Below, piece after piece: positions 1 to 4,582 of a DNA stretch of 5,354 bases. Position 1 is the stretch's first letter. Each line of letters begins with the position of its first letter. Origin of the DNA: Acidimicrobiales bacterium (GTDB taxonomy: Bacteria > Actinomycetota > Acidimicrobiia > Acidimicrobiales > Bog-793); NCBI GenBank assembly GCA_030037405.1, contig JASHRK010000289.1:1-5354 (forward strand). The letters are read 5' to 3'. A program made the position numbers and the translations under genes. Under the pieces are notes generated by a model. The model saw only the letters and a list, made by a program, of their open reading frames with translations, made no database searches and was not told where the DNA came from.

Positions 1-2
1 CT

Positions 3-80
3 GACGGCGTGCACATGCCGATCGGGGGCGTCGGAGCGCAGGCTATGGCTCGGCTCATCGCGTCGACGATCGTGGGCTGA
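3..80 (+). CDS. C-terminal fragment of an SGNH/GDSL-type hydrolase-like protein (partial)
   Basis: The first frame runs open from the window edge to a TGA at 78-80 and gives 25 residues beginning DGVHMPIGGVGAQAMARLIA. The pattern Asp-Gly-Val-His followed by a Gly-rich turn and a short amphipathic helix (AQAMARLIAS) matches the final block of SGNH hydrolases and of the SGNH domain fused to OafA-type acyltransferases. In those families the Asp and His (DxxH) belong to the catalytic triad. The Ser/Gly/Asn blocks lie outside the window, so whether this is a free esterase, a lipase or an acyltransferase-linked domain cannot be told. It converges with the membrane-protein gene on the minus strand after 66 bases. 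The family call rests on one short block. Confidence 0.55.
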   Translation, partial: DGVHMPIGGVGAQAMARLIASTIVG

Positions 81-117
81 CTTCGAGAGACGACCAGAAC
101 GCGGTCGACGAGGTGGA

Positions 118-138
118 CCACGACGCTCACCACCGTGG
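118..138. terminator. Possible stem-loop between convergent genes
   Basis: CCACG (118-122) and CGTGG (134-138) can pair across an 11-base loop; an alternative pairing is GGTGG (112-116) with CCACC (130-134). It lies between the stop of the SGNH-like fragment (80) and the stop of the convergent membrane gene (147). There is no T-tract on either side, so an intrinsic terminator is only suggested by position. Confidence 0.2.
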
Positions 139-146
139 GGCGCGGG

Positions 147-662
147 TCAGTGGAGCACGGCGCGAACCGCGAGCAGCCCGCCGCCGAGGCAAAGGCCGAG
201 CGCGATCTCCGCGGCCACCTCCAGCGGCGCAAGCCGTCGGCGCAAGCCCGCGACAAGCTCCAGCACGAGCAGCTCGATCCCCGCGGTCCACAGCCCCGCG
301 GTGACACCCGAGGACAGTGTCGCGCTGCAGGCCCAGCTCACCATTAGCGCGACGATCGGAAGTACTGCTCCCTTCAGCATCGCGGCTTCATGCAAGAGGT
401 CGCGGGCGATCCAGCGAAGTCCCGGGATCCCCGGCTCCTCGAGCCGCGAGGAGAAGTACCGCGCGTAGCCGTGGGCGAGCCAGTACAGGACGAGCGCCAG
501 GGTACTCGCCTCGATGAGCGCGGCGTAGGTCTCCCGCCGAGTACTTTCAGCTGCGACGAGTGCACCCACGGTGATCACGCCGTAAACGATCCCGGACGGG
601 TTCGCCTCGGGATCTAACCAGAGTGTTGCCTGCTCGAATCTCTTCCGTATCCGCGATATCAA
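147..662 (-). CDS. Five-helix integral membrane protein of unknown function
   Basis: This 171-residue protein has a short basic N-terminus (RIRKRF) and about five hydrophobic segments at residues 22-40, 47-66, 95-113, 118-138 and 146-168. The second helix carries polar residues in WLAHGYARYF, the likeliest conserved motif. A basic loop (GLRRRLAP, about 139-146) lies between helices four and five. There are no catalytic motifs and no soluble domain, so I assign no function. It looks like the small conserved membrane proteins common in high-GC actinobacteria. The start is a TTG at 660-662; an in-frame TAG lies a few codons upstream, so it is the first possible start, with a weak AGG about 7 bases before it. 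It converges with the SGNH-like gene and shares no operon with the genes to its right. Confidence 0.8.
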   Translation of the reverse strand: MISRIRKRFEQATLWLDPEANPSGIVYGVITVGALVAAESTRRETYAALIEASTLALVLYWLAHGYARYFSSRLEEPGIPGLRWIARDLLHEAAMLKGAVLPIVALMVSWACSATLSSGVTAGLWTAGIELLVLELVAGLRRRLAPLEVAAEIALGLCLGGGLLAVRAVLH

Positions 663-782
663 TTCACAGCACCTATCGGTCTAGACGGAACTGCGCGTCT
701 TGGATGCTCCCCTGGGTTACTCGGCCGTCGAAACGACACTCTTCGGTTTGTTGATGCCCCCTTGACGCACAGGTGCAACCCG

Positions 783-831
783 GGAGGAGTACATCTTGCA
801 CTCATTCATAGACGAGCTCGCTCGGGAGCAC
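783..831 (+). pseudogene. Strong SD plus TTG start of a short, apparently frameshifted ORF
   Basis: GGAGGAG at 783-789 stands six bases before a TTG at 796, an unusually good ribosome site for this window. Translation begins MHSFIDELAREH, which reads like an acidic amphipathic helix with G/C-biased third positions. After about 12 codons this frame loses protein-like character (Trp- and Ser-rich text up to a stop at 1018-1020). From about 832 the neighbouring frame looks better (ARHEVVRTDARKQLMGRAQR). The picture is a small alpha-helical protein with a frameshift near 830, or a leader peptide. I do not recognise a family. Confidence 0.25.
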
Positions 832-925
832 TGGCCTGTGCCCGCCATGAAGTGGTCCGCACGGATGCCCGCAAGCAGCTCATGGGGCGTGCGCAGCGCC
901 ACCTTGGGAAATTATCGGGGGAACT

Positions 926-957
926 GGGGAGTCCCCCTAGGGTACTCGGGCAGTACC
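926..957. promoter_or_regulatory. Cluster of inverted repeats upstream of the 53-residue ORF
   Basis: Three symmetric elements are packed together: GGGGA-G-TCCCC (926-936), CCCTAGGG (935-942) and a perfect GGTACT-CGGGC-AGTACC (941-957). The last ends 17 bases before the ATG at 975, where a repressor-binding site or a 5' hairpin would act. It does not match an operator I can name. GGAAC at 920-924 could be an ECF-type -35, but no matching -10 is evident. Confidence 0.35.
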
Positions 958-974
958 GGGTGCACTGTAGTGGC

Positions 975-1136
975 ATGGAGATACTCGTCGATGTCGAACC
1001 GGGATCGGATGGTCGCCTAAGCGGCACCGTCCGTCTACCCGACCGCTCCGAAAGCCTCGTCTTTTCAGGAACCCTTGAGCTGCTGACTCGGATCGAGGAG
1101 CTGTGCCGGCGCGGCGCCACCCCTGAGGTGCAGTGA
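975..1136 (+). CDS. Small conserved-looking protein, 53 residues, function unknown
   Basis: From the ATG at 975 the product is 53 residues. It has a beta-strand-like start (MEILVDVEPG), a Gly-Arg-Leu-Ser-Gly-Thr-Val segment, then FSGTLELLTRIEELCRR, an amphipathic helix with a single Cys. The 'GRLxGTVR ... FSGxLELLxxIE' arrangement resembles small uncharacterised proteins I associate with high-GC actinobacteria; this is recollection, not a search. The same frame is open back to a TTG at 762, but the added 71 residues look non-coding and a GTG at 960 is the only other nearby start, so I prefer 975. There is no good SD; a leaderless or short-leader transcript from the inverted-repeat region is possible. 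The antiporter follows 98 bases later on the same strand and could be co-transcribed. Confidence 0.6.
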   Translation: MEILVDVEPGSDGRLSGTVRLPDRSESLVFSGTLELLTRIEELCRRGATPEVQ

Positions 1137-1203
1137 CGCCACTCGCCCTCCGTCTTCGACATTCCCAACCAACAGCACCAGTCCACTGCATCCGGATGTT
1201 CCA

Positions 1204-1266
1204 ATGACTATCACCGTGCCACGGACCCGCAAGCGTGTCCGGTTCGCCGCCGAGCCCGATGAGTGA
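1204..1266 (+). other. Possible 20-codon leader ORF overlapping an antiporter start
   Basis: ATG at 1204 opens a 20-residue basic peptide (MTITVPRTRKRVRFAAEPDE). Its TGA at 1264-1266 overlaps an alternative ATG of the antiporter at 1259 (ATGAGTGA). That geometry would allow translational coupling if 1259 is the true start. There is no SD before 1204 and the ORF is short enough to arise by chance. Confidence 0.15.
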
Positions 1267-2473
1267 CCATATGGCGGTGGCGGCCGTCCCGACATTGGTA
1301 TTGATTGCCGCGGCGGCGGCGTTGGCTCCTCTCGTCACCGACGCTGTGCGTCGCTTTGTCGCCATACCCGAGGTTGTCGTCCAGATCGTTTTCGGGATCA
1401 TCCTCGGACCTTATGTACTCGCCTTGACCCACACGAACGACGTCGTGAGCGCCTTGAGCGACTTCGGATTGGCCTACCTCATGTTCTTGGCCGGCACCGA
1501 GCTCGACCTGTCCCGAATGAAGGAAGGGCGGATCCGGCAGGCAGCCGTTGGGTGGGGCATATCCCTGGCGTTGGCCCTGATCATCGGGGGCGCGCTGGTC
1601 GCTTCCGGCTTGGTGCGAGACAGGGTCGTCCTTGCCTTGTGCCTGACAACGACGGCACTGGGCACCCTGCTCCCGATTCTCCAAGACGCGCACGTCTTCG
1701 AGTCCCGCTTCGGTCGGATCACGTTGTCGGTCGGGGCAGTGGGCGAGTTCGGGCCGGTGATGGCTGTAGCTGTGCTGCTCACAACAAAGAACGCCCCGGT
1801 CACCATCGGATTGTTGGCCTTGTTCGTCGTTATCGCAGCCGTCACGGTCATTCTCGCGGCACGTGTGCACCCGCCACGGCTCGTGTCCCTGCTACGTCGA
1901 CACCTGCAAACAACATCGCAGCTCCCGGTACGGATTTCGGTGTTGCTCGTGATCGTGCTCGTTTACTTGACCTTACAGCTCGGCCTCGACGTGCTGCTCG
2001 GAGCTTTCGTGGCGGGGATCGTCGTCCGGCTGCTTATTGCCGGGGAGGAGAGCGAGCTCGTAATCAACAAGCTTGAGACGATCGGTTTCGGGTTCCTCGT
2101 TCCGATCTTCTTTATCGTGAGCGGAACCAGGTTCGATCTGAGGGCCCTGATCCACCAACCCGTCGCGCTGGCGCGGGTTCCGCTGTTTCTCGTTCTGTTT
2201 CTCGTGGTCCGGGGTGCGCCGGCAATGCTGTTGTACCGCAAGGTCCTTGAACAAAAGCAGCGATGGGCCCTCGCCTTCTTTTCGGCCACCGGCCTACCGA
2301 TCATCGTCGTCATCACGACGGTCGGCGTGGCCGAGGGTAGAATGCTGCCCGTAAATGCCGCTGCCCTGGTCGCCGCGGGCATGTTGTCTGTCTTCGTCTA
2401 CCCCCTGTTGGGTCTTCGACAGTTACAGGCCGCAAACGGGGCGGTCCCAGCACCGGGGGATCGAGCCTTATAG
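1235..2473 (+). CDS. CPA2-family cation/proton antiporter, membrane domain only
   Basis: This 412-residue polytopic protein fits the Na+/H+ exchanger fold of the CPA2 (KefB/KefC-like) group, which exchanges K+ or Na+ for protons across the inner membrane. Seen features, numbered from the GTG: PEVVVQIVFGIILGP (45-59), the typical first inter-helix motif; GLAYLMFLAGTELDL (78-92); LCLTTTALGTLLPIL (135-149), the broken-helix region; VGEFGPVMAV (169-178), where the usual Asp-Asp, Asn-Asp or Gln-Asp pair is Gly170-Glu171; LGAFVAGIVV (255-264); and GFGFLVPIFFIVSGTRFDL (284-302). The protein ends soon after the last helix, so no TrkA-N/RCK or other regulatory domain is attached. No start has a good SD: GTG 1235, ATG 1259 and ATG 1271 all leave the first helix intact, and I give the longest. 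It converges with the channel-like gene. The exchanged ion cannot be read from the sequence. Confidence 0.88.
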   Translation: MSGSPPSPMSDHMAVAAVPTLVLIAAAAALAPLVTDAVRRFVAIPEVVVQIVFGIILGPYVLALTHTNDVVSALSDFGLAYLMFLAGTELDLSRMKEGRIRQAAVGWGISLALALIIGGALVASGLVRDRVVLALCLTTTALGTLLPILQDAHVFESRFGRITLSVGAVGEFGPVMAVAVLLTTKNAPVTIGLLALFVVIAAVTVILAARVHPPRLVSLLRRHLQTTSQLPVRISVLLVIVLVYLTLQLGLDVLLGAFVAGIVVRLLIAGEESELVINKLETIGFGFLVPIFFIVSGTRFDLRALIHQPVALARVPLFLVLFLVVRGAPAMLLYRKVLEQKQRWALAFFSATGLPIIVVITTVGVAEGRMLPVNAAALVAAGMLSVFVYPLLGLRQLQAANGAVPAPGDRAL

Positions 2474-2481
2474 GAGGGCGC

Positions 2482-2496
2482 CCGCGTGGCTCGCGG
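2482..2496. terminator. Possible stem-loop between convergent genes
   Basis: CCGCG (2482-2486) pairs with CGCGG (2492-2496) across the five-base loop TGGCT, in the 55-base gap between the antiporter stop (2473) and the opposing stop (2529). There is no T-run on either side, so this could only be a weak or bidirectional terminator of the GC-hairpin kind seen in actinobacteria. Confidence 0.3.
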
Positions 2497-2528
2497 AGAG
2501 TCCGGTCGTTCCCGATCCACTCGCAGGG

Positions 2529-3218
2529 TCACCCTAGGATGCTGACGGCGCGAGAGATCACGACAGCGAGGGTCACCAGAGAGGCAAGGGACTGCAGCAT
2601 CATCAGCAGCTTTGACCATCCCGTGACTGGCAACGTGTCGGTCGGGCCGAATGCAGTGGCATTGGTGAACGACGTGTAGAGATAATCGAGGAAGTTAGGT
2701 GTCCAGCCTGGGGAAGCGCCCGGTGTCGACATCTGCGGAAAGAGGAAGTCGGGCCTCGGGTGTTCGGGGAGCTCTCGAGCCGCTGGCCCGCCACGGTCGA
2801 GTTCCCAGTACCAGAGCCCGAAAACGATGATGTTGGTGAGCCAGATCGGCAACGAAGCGTAGACAAGCCGCCGGCCCCCTGCCTTGGATCCATAGAGAAG
2901 GGCGTGGATGAGCTCGACGAGCGACACAGCGTTGGCAACGCTAATGAGGGCAATCAATACCACACCGATGATACGGAGCCGCGATCGTTGCTTGGAGATA
3001 CGACCGGGGTTAGCGATCAGGATAACTACCATCAACGTGCCTTCTAAGCAAGGAATCAGACCCCGATACCCAAGTCCACGGATGAGTCTCTGGGGTAGGA
3101 TAATCTGCAACGCCATGGCGGCCAGCACTGCCAACAATGCCGGCCAGCGTGGTTCGTTATTCGACGCGACACCCCACGCCTCGGTCGAACCAAGGCTGCG
3201 CTCCGGCTCATCGGTCAC
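2529..3218 (-). CDS. Multi-pass membrane protein with a channel-like C-terminal pore region
   Basis: The 229-residue product has a polar N-terminus (1-24) and hydrophobic segments near 25-43, 54-70, 82-108, 119-139 and 203-226. Segment four ends in FGLWYWELDRGGP (133-145), a Trp/Tyr-rich motif followed by a Pro-rich extracytoplasmic stretch. Then comes LDYLYTSFTNATAFGPTDTL (178-197), which resembles the pore helix and turn of two-helix ion channels: aromatic Tyr-x-Ser-Phe-Thr, then Pro-Thr-Asp in the place of the usual Gly-Tyr-Gly-Asp. It is followed by a final helix ending SRAVSILG. I recall uncharacterised actinobacterial membrane proteins with this arrangement but no proven role; ion conduction is inference. 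The start is GTG 3216-3218 without an SD; an ORF of 28 codons ends 12 bases upstream. It converges with the antiporter. Confidence 0.8.
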   Translation of the reverse strand: MTDEPERSLGSTEAWGVASNNEPRWPALLAVLAAMALQIILPQRLIRGLGYRGLIPCLEGTLMVVILIANPGRISKQRSRLRIIGVVLIALISVANAVSLVELIHALLYGSKAGGRRLVYASLPIWLTNIIVFGLWYWELDRGGPAARELPEHPRPDFLFPQMSTPGASPGWTPNFLDYLYTSFTNATAFGPTDTLPVTGWSKLLMMLQSLASLVTLAVVISRAVSILG

Positions 3219-3224
3219 CCGTCT

Positions 3225-3230
3225 AAAATA
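3225..3230 (-). promoter_or_regulatory. Possible -10 element for the channel-like gene
   Basis: On the minus strand TATTTT lies exactly six bases before the GTG start at 3218. That spacing fits transcription starting on the first base of the start codon, i.e. a leaderless mRNA, which would explain the missing SD. No convincing -35 is found at 16-18 bases. It sits in the 12-base gap after a small ORF, so read-through from that ORF is the competing explanation. Confidence 0.3.
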
Positions 3231-3317
3231 TCAGTTCGCTCCGCGGCAACGATCAATGTCGGAGTACGACTCCGTGCGGAACGGCCATTGGGGCGAGGGC
3301 TGCTTCTTAGGCTCCAT
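3231..3317 (-). CDS. Candidate 28-residue small protein upstream of the channel-like gene
   Basis: ATG at 3315-3317 opens 28 codons beginning MEPKKQPSPQWPFRTESYSD and closes with TGA at 3231-3233. GGAG on the minus strand (3321-3324) stands three bases before the ATG, a slightly close but recognisable SD. By my count 22 of 28 codons end in G or C, as expected of coding sequence here. The product is soluble, Pro- and charge-rich, with one Cys near the end and no membrane segment. It stops 12 bases before the GTG of the channel-like gene, so the two could form a bicistronic unit with coupled translation. I know no family. It could also be a regulatory leader or chance. Confidence 0.35.
   Translation of the reverse strand: MEPKKQPSPQWPFRTESYSDIDRCRGAN
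3260..3274. promoter_or_regulatory. Perfect 6-3-6 inverted repeat upstream of the channel-like gene
   Basis: CGGAGT-ACG-ACTCCG is a perfect inverted repeat whose near edge is 42 bases before the GTG at 3218. This is a plausible position for a dimeric regulator. It lies inside the candidate 28-codon ORF, which weakens the operator reading if that ORF is real. It has the same geometry as, but not the sequence of, the repeat at 4382-4396. Confidence 0.25.
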
Positions 3318-3378
3318 TATCTCCAATCGGAATTCGGAACAACCTTTCGGGCGCTACACCTGATTTTGGTGGACGCCG

Positions 3379-3475
3379 TCATCCCTCATGGACGTGGTGG
3401 ACGATCTTCATCTTCTCATTCGACAGCGTAAGCCCCATGGGGAGAAGAAGGCCTTGCCGCCTCCTCGTCGATGGC
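3379..3475 (-). pseudogene. Relic of a group II intron-type reverse transcriptase (C-terminal part of the RT domain)
   Basis: Reading leftward, one minus-strand frame gives LLLPMGLTLSNEKMKIVHHV and then HEG before a TGA at 3379-3381. Group II intron-encoded proteins carry a very similar block just after the YADD palm motif: 'vLaPMGLrLSeEKTrIvHidEGFDFLG'. Eleven or so positions agree, including Gly-Leu-x-Leu-Ser, Glu-Lys and the closing Glu-Gly. The segment that should precede it (AIDEEAAR, like 'ALRDEVAA') is found in a different frame at 3452-3475, so a frameshift lies near 3454. The next block, GFDFLG, is missing: TGA follows the Gly directly. No YADD box, X domain, endonuclease domain or domain V RNA is present. 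This is a small decayed fragment, not a working element. The call is from motif memory and needs a search. Confidence 0.55.
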
Positions 3476-3657
3476 GGCGGGGATGGCGTCGATCAGGCCA
3501 TAAGGGCGAGCGCGATCTCCGATCGGCCGCGGCGACGACGGCAGCTTCGAGCTCCGGGTAGGGACTGGCTCCTCGCTCCGGGGGGTGGCCCCTTTCTAAG
3601 CCCTCGTCCCCAGCCGCTGTCGAAGCTCACAGGAACGTTCGGCTACGGTCTGCTACG

Positions 3658-4323
3658 TCAGCGCCGCCCGTCAACGACGGCGACGTCATGGCAGAAGTGG
3701 ACATGTGCAGCCTGAAGGTGGCGGACGCGTTCCAAGGAAGCGTGCCAGGACGGCTCGTCGGCCACCTGCCCGGAGAGCTTGGATCCAATCGCCGGATTGG
3801 CAAAGACCGCGCTCGTGTACGCGGCGTCGCCGATCATGACTTCCTTGTCGCCGGCCACGTCCACCACGACCGACTGGTGCCCGAGAGTGTGGCCCGGCGT
3901 GGCGAGGACACGGACCCCGGGAAGGACGTCGCAGTCGCCGTCGAGCAGCTCGAAGCGGGCGCCGGCGAAGTCGAACCAACCGGCGACCTCGGGCTCCTCC
4001 CTCCGCGCCCGGGCGAGCTCGGCTCGCTGGACAAGAAACGGCGCATGCGCGAACACGGCGTTTTGCCCGCAATGATCGAAATGCAGGTGAGTGTTGACGA
4101 CGAGTGAGACGTCGACCGGGCTCAGGTCGATCTCGGCCAAGGCGTCTGCCACCGAACGGTTCACGACGCGCCAGTCGCTCACGAGGTCGGTAGGCTCGCC
4201 GATCCCGGTATCGACGAGGATGACGCCGTCGGGATGCTTCACTACAAAACCATGGACCGGCGCTTCGTCCCATCCGGGACCTTGCAACGAGGCCAGGTGC
4301 AAGCGATGAATTGTCGTCATCAT
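3658..4323 (-). CDS. Metallo-beta-lactamase-fold hydrolase, N-acyl-homoserine-lactonase-like
   Basis: This 221-residue protein carries a full set of dinuclear metal ligands: THLHFDH (His79, His81, Asp83, His84), TPGHTLGH (His145), GDAAYT (Asp166) and HFCHD (His212). The same order and spacing are seen in AiiA/AttM-type lactonases, which open the lactone ring of acyl-homoserine lactone signals. The N-terminal strand GVILVDTGIG (33-42) is the usual start of the fold. There is no signal peptide, so it should be cytoplasmic. Length is somewhat below the about 250 residues of AiiA, and related hydrolases for other lactones or esters share these motifs, so substrate is inference. The start is the first of two ATGs (4321-4323); GAGAGA lies seven bases upstream. 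The gene stands alone, with debris on both sides and an inverted repeat 58 bases upstream. Confidence 0.87.
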   Translation of the reverse strand: MMTTIHRLHLASLQGPGWDEAPVHGFVVKHPDGVILVDTGIGEPTDLVSDWRVVNRSVADALAEIDLSPVDVSLVVNTHLHFDHCGQNAVFAHAPFLVQRAELARARREEPEVAGWFDFAGARFELLDGDCDVLPGVRVLATPGHTLGHQSVVVDVAGDKEVMIGDAAYTSAVFANPAIGSKLSGQVADEPSWHASLERVRHLQAAHVHFCHDVAVVDGRR

Positions 4324-4381
4324 TTTCCATTCTCTCGACGTCGCCAGGTCTGCGACCTTGCGCTCGCCTGCTGTGCTCGCT

Positions 4382-4396
4382 GTCTGAGGATCAGAC
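4382..4396. promoter_or_regulatory. Perfect 6-3-6 inverted repeat upstream of the lactonase-like gene
   Basis: GTCTGA-GGA-TCAGAC is a perfect inverted repeat 58 bases before the hydrolase ATG on the minus strand. It could be an operator for a dimeric repressor such as a TetR- or GntR-type protein, or a small hairpin. No regulator gene is in the window. It overlaps the stop codon of the small ORF at 4391-4525, so it could equally be the end hairpin of that reading frame, though no T-run follows. Confidence 0.35.
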
Positions 4397-4525
4397 GGCG
4401 AAACGGTCCTCGTCGCGGATCCGCGAGAAGAGAGGAGAGTAGAGCAGATCGAGCACGGGCAGGGTTGAGGTCGAGGGGATTGATCCGGTACGCGTCCCCG
4501 CGCGCCCTCTGGCCCCGCCCGCCAT
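4391..4525 (-). other. Possible 44-codon ORF or gene-end remnant upstream of the hydrolase
   Basis: An ATG at 4523-4525 opens 44 codons with high G/C at third positions, ending in TGA at 4391-4393. The first 20 residues are Gly/Arg/Thr-rich and unremarkable. The last 20, LDLLYSPLFSRIRDEDRFAV in essence, read like the tail of a helical-repeat protein: 'DPxFxxIRxDPRFxxL' endings are common in actinobacterial TPR-containing regulators. AGG stands five bases before the ATG, a weak SD. It may be a tiny gene in an operon with the hydrolase 67 bases downstream, or the surviving 3' end of a deleted gene. Confidence 0.25.
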
Positions 4526-4582
4526 CAGGCCTGAGAGGCGATGTTCGGTGATCGGGAGGGCCGCGTCAGGCCGGGCACACTC

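Larger units (their letters stand above)
663..974. other. 312-base stretch with no convincing gene
   Basis: This lies between the TTG start of the minus-strand membrane gene and the start of a small plus-strand gene, so it should carry leftward and rightward promoters. I see no clear -35/-10 pair for either. A weak open frame runs through from a TTG at 762 into the small gene downstream, but its Arg/His-rich composition does not look like a protein before residue 72. The notable contents are a strong SD before a TTG at 796 and a group of inverted repeats at 926-957, each listed separately. Confidence 0.5.
3219..3657. other. 439-base region between two minus-strand genes, with only a small ORF and gene debris
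   Basis: Between the channel-like gene and the hydrolase there is no full-length gene. The right end of this region holds the candidate -10, the 28-codon ORF, an inverted repeat and the reverse-transcriptase relic, each listed separately. From 3476 to 3657 I see only short unstable frames on both strands. GGGG-TGG-CCCC followed by TTT at 3582-3595 is a weak hairpin on the plus strand and faces the wrong way to end the hydrolase transcript. Confidence 0.5.

Noticed and set aside
113..617. Several plus-strand ORFs opposite the five-helix membrane gene
   Set aside because: Their products are Arg/Pro/Ala-rich without domains, and the minus-strand frame gives a coherent membrane protein.
806..1401. 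Two long minus-strand ORFs (132 and 154 residues) opposite the small gene and antiporter start
   Set aside because: Composition is shadow-like (Ser/Arg/Trp-rich) and they overlap each other and better-supported plus-strand genes.
1211..1870. 219-residue minus-strand ORF inside the antiporter
   Set aside because: It is Gln/Asp/His-rich with no motif, the typical antisense shadow of a hydrophobic GC-rich gene; the antiporter motifs are unambiguous.
2474..2528. Start of a plus-strand gene after the antiporter
   Set aside because: The short frame running to 2537 has no coding character, and the minus-strand membrane gene occupies the DNA beyond 2529.
196..3522. Shared 14-base word CGAGCGCGATCTCC near 198-211 and 3508-3521
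   Set aside because: The match does not extend on either side, so it is probably chance in GC-rich sequence and not an attachment site or direct repeat.
3582..3595. GGGG-TGG-CCCC-TTT as an intrinsic terminator
   Set aside because: The stem is four pairs with a three-base loop and the T-run is short; it would act on the plus strand, where no gene is seen to end.
3437..3715. 92-residue plus-strand ORF across the RT relic
   Set aside because: Arg-rich, no motif, overlaps the hydrolase end; looks like chance in GC-rich DNA.
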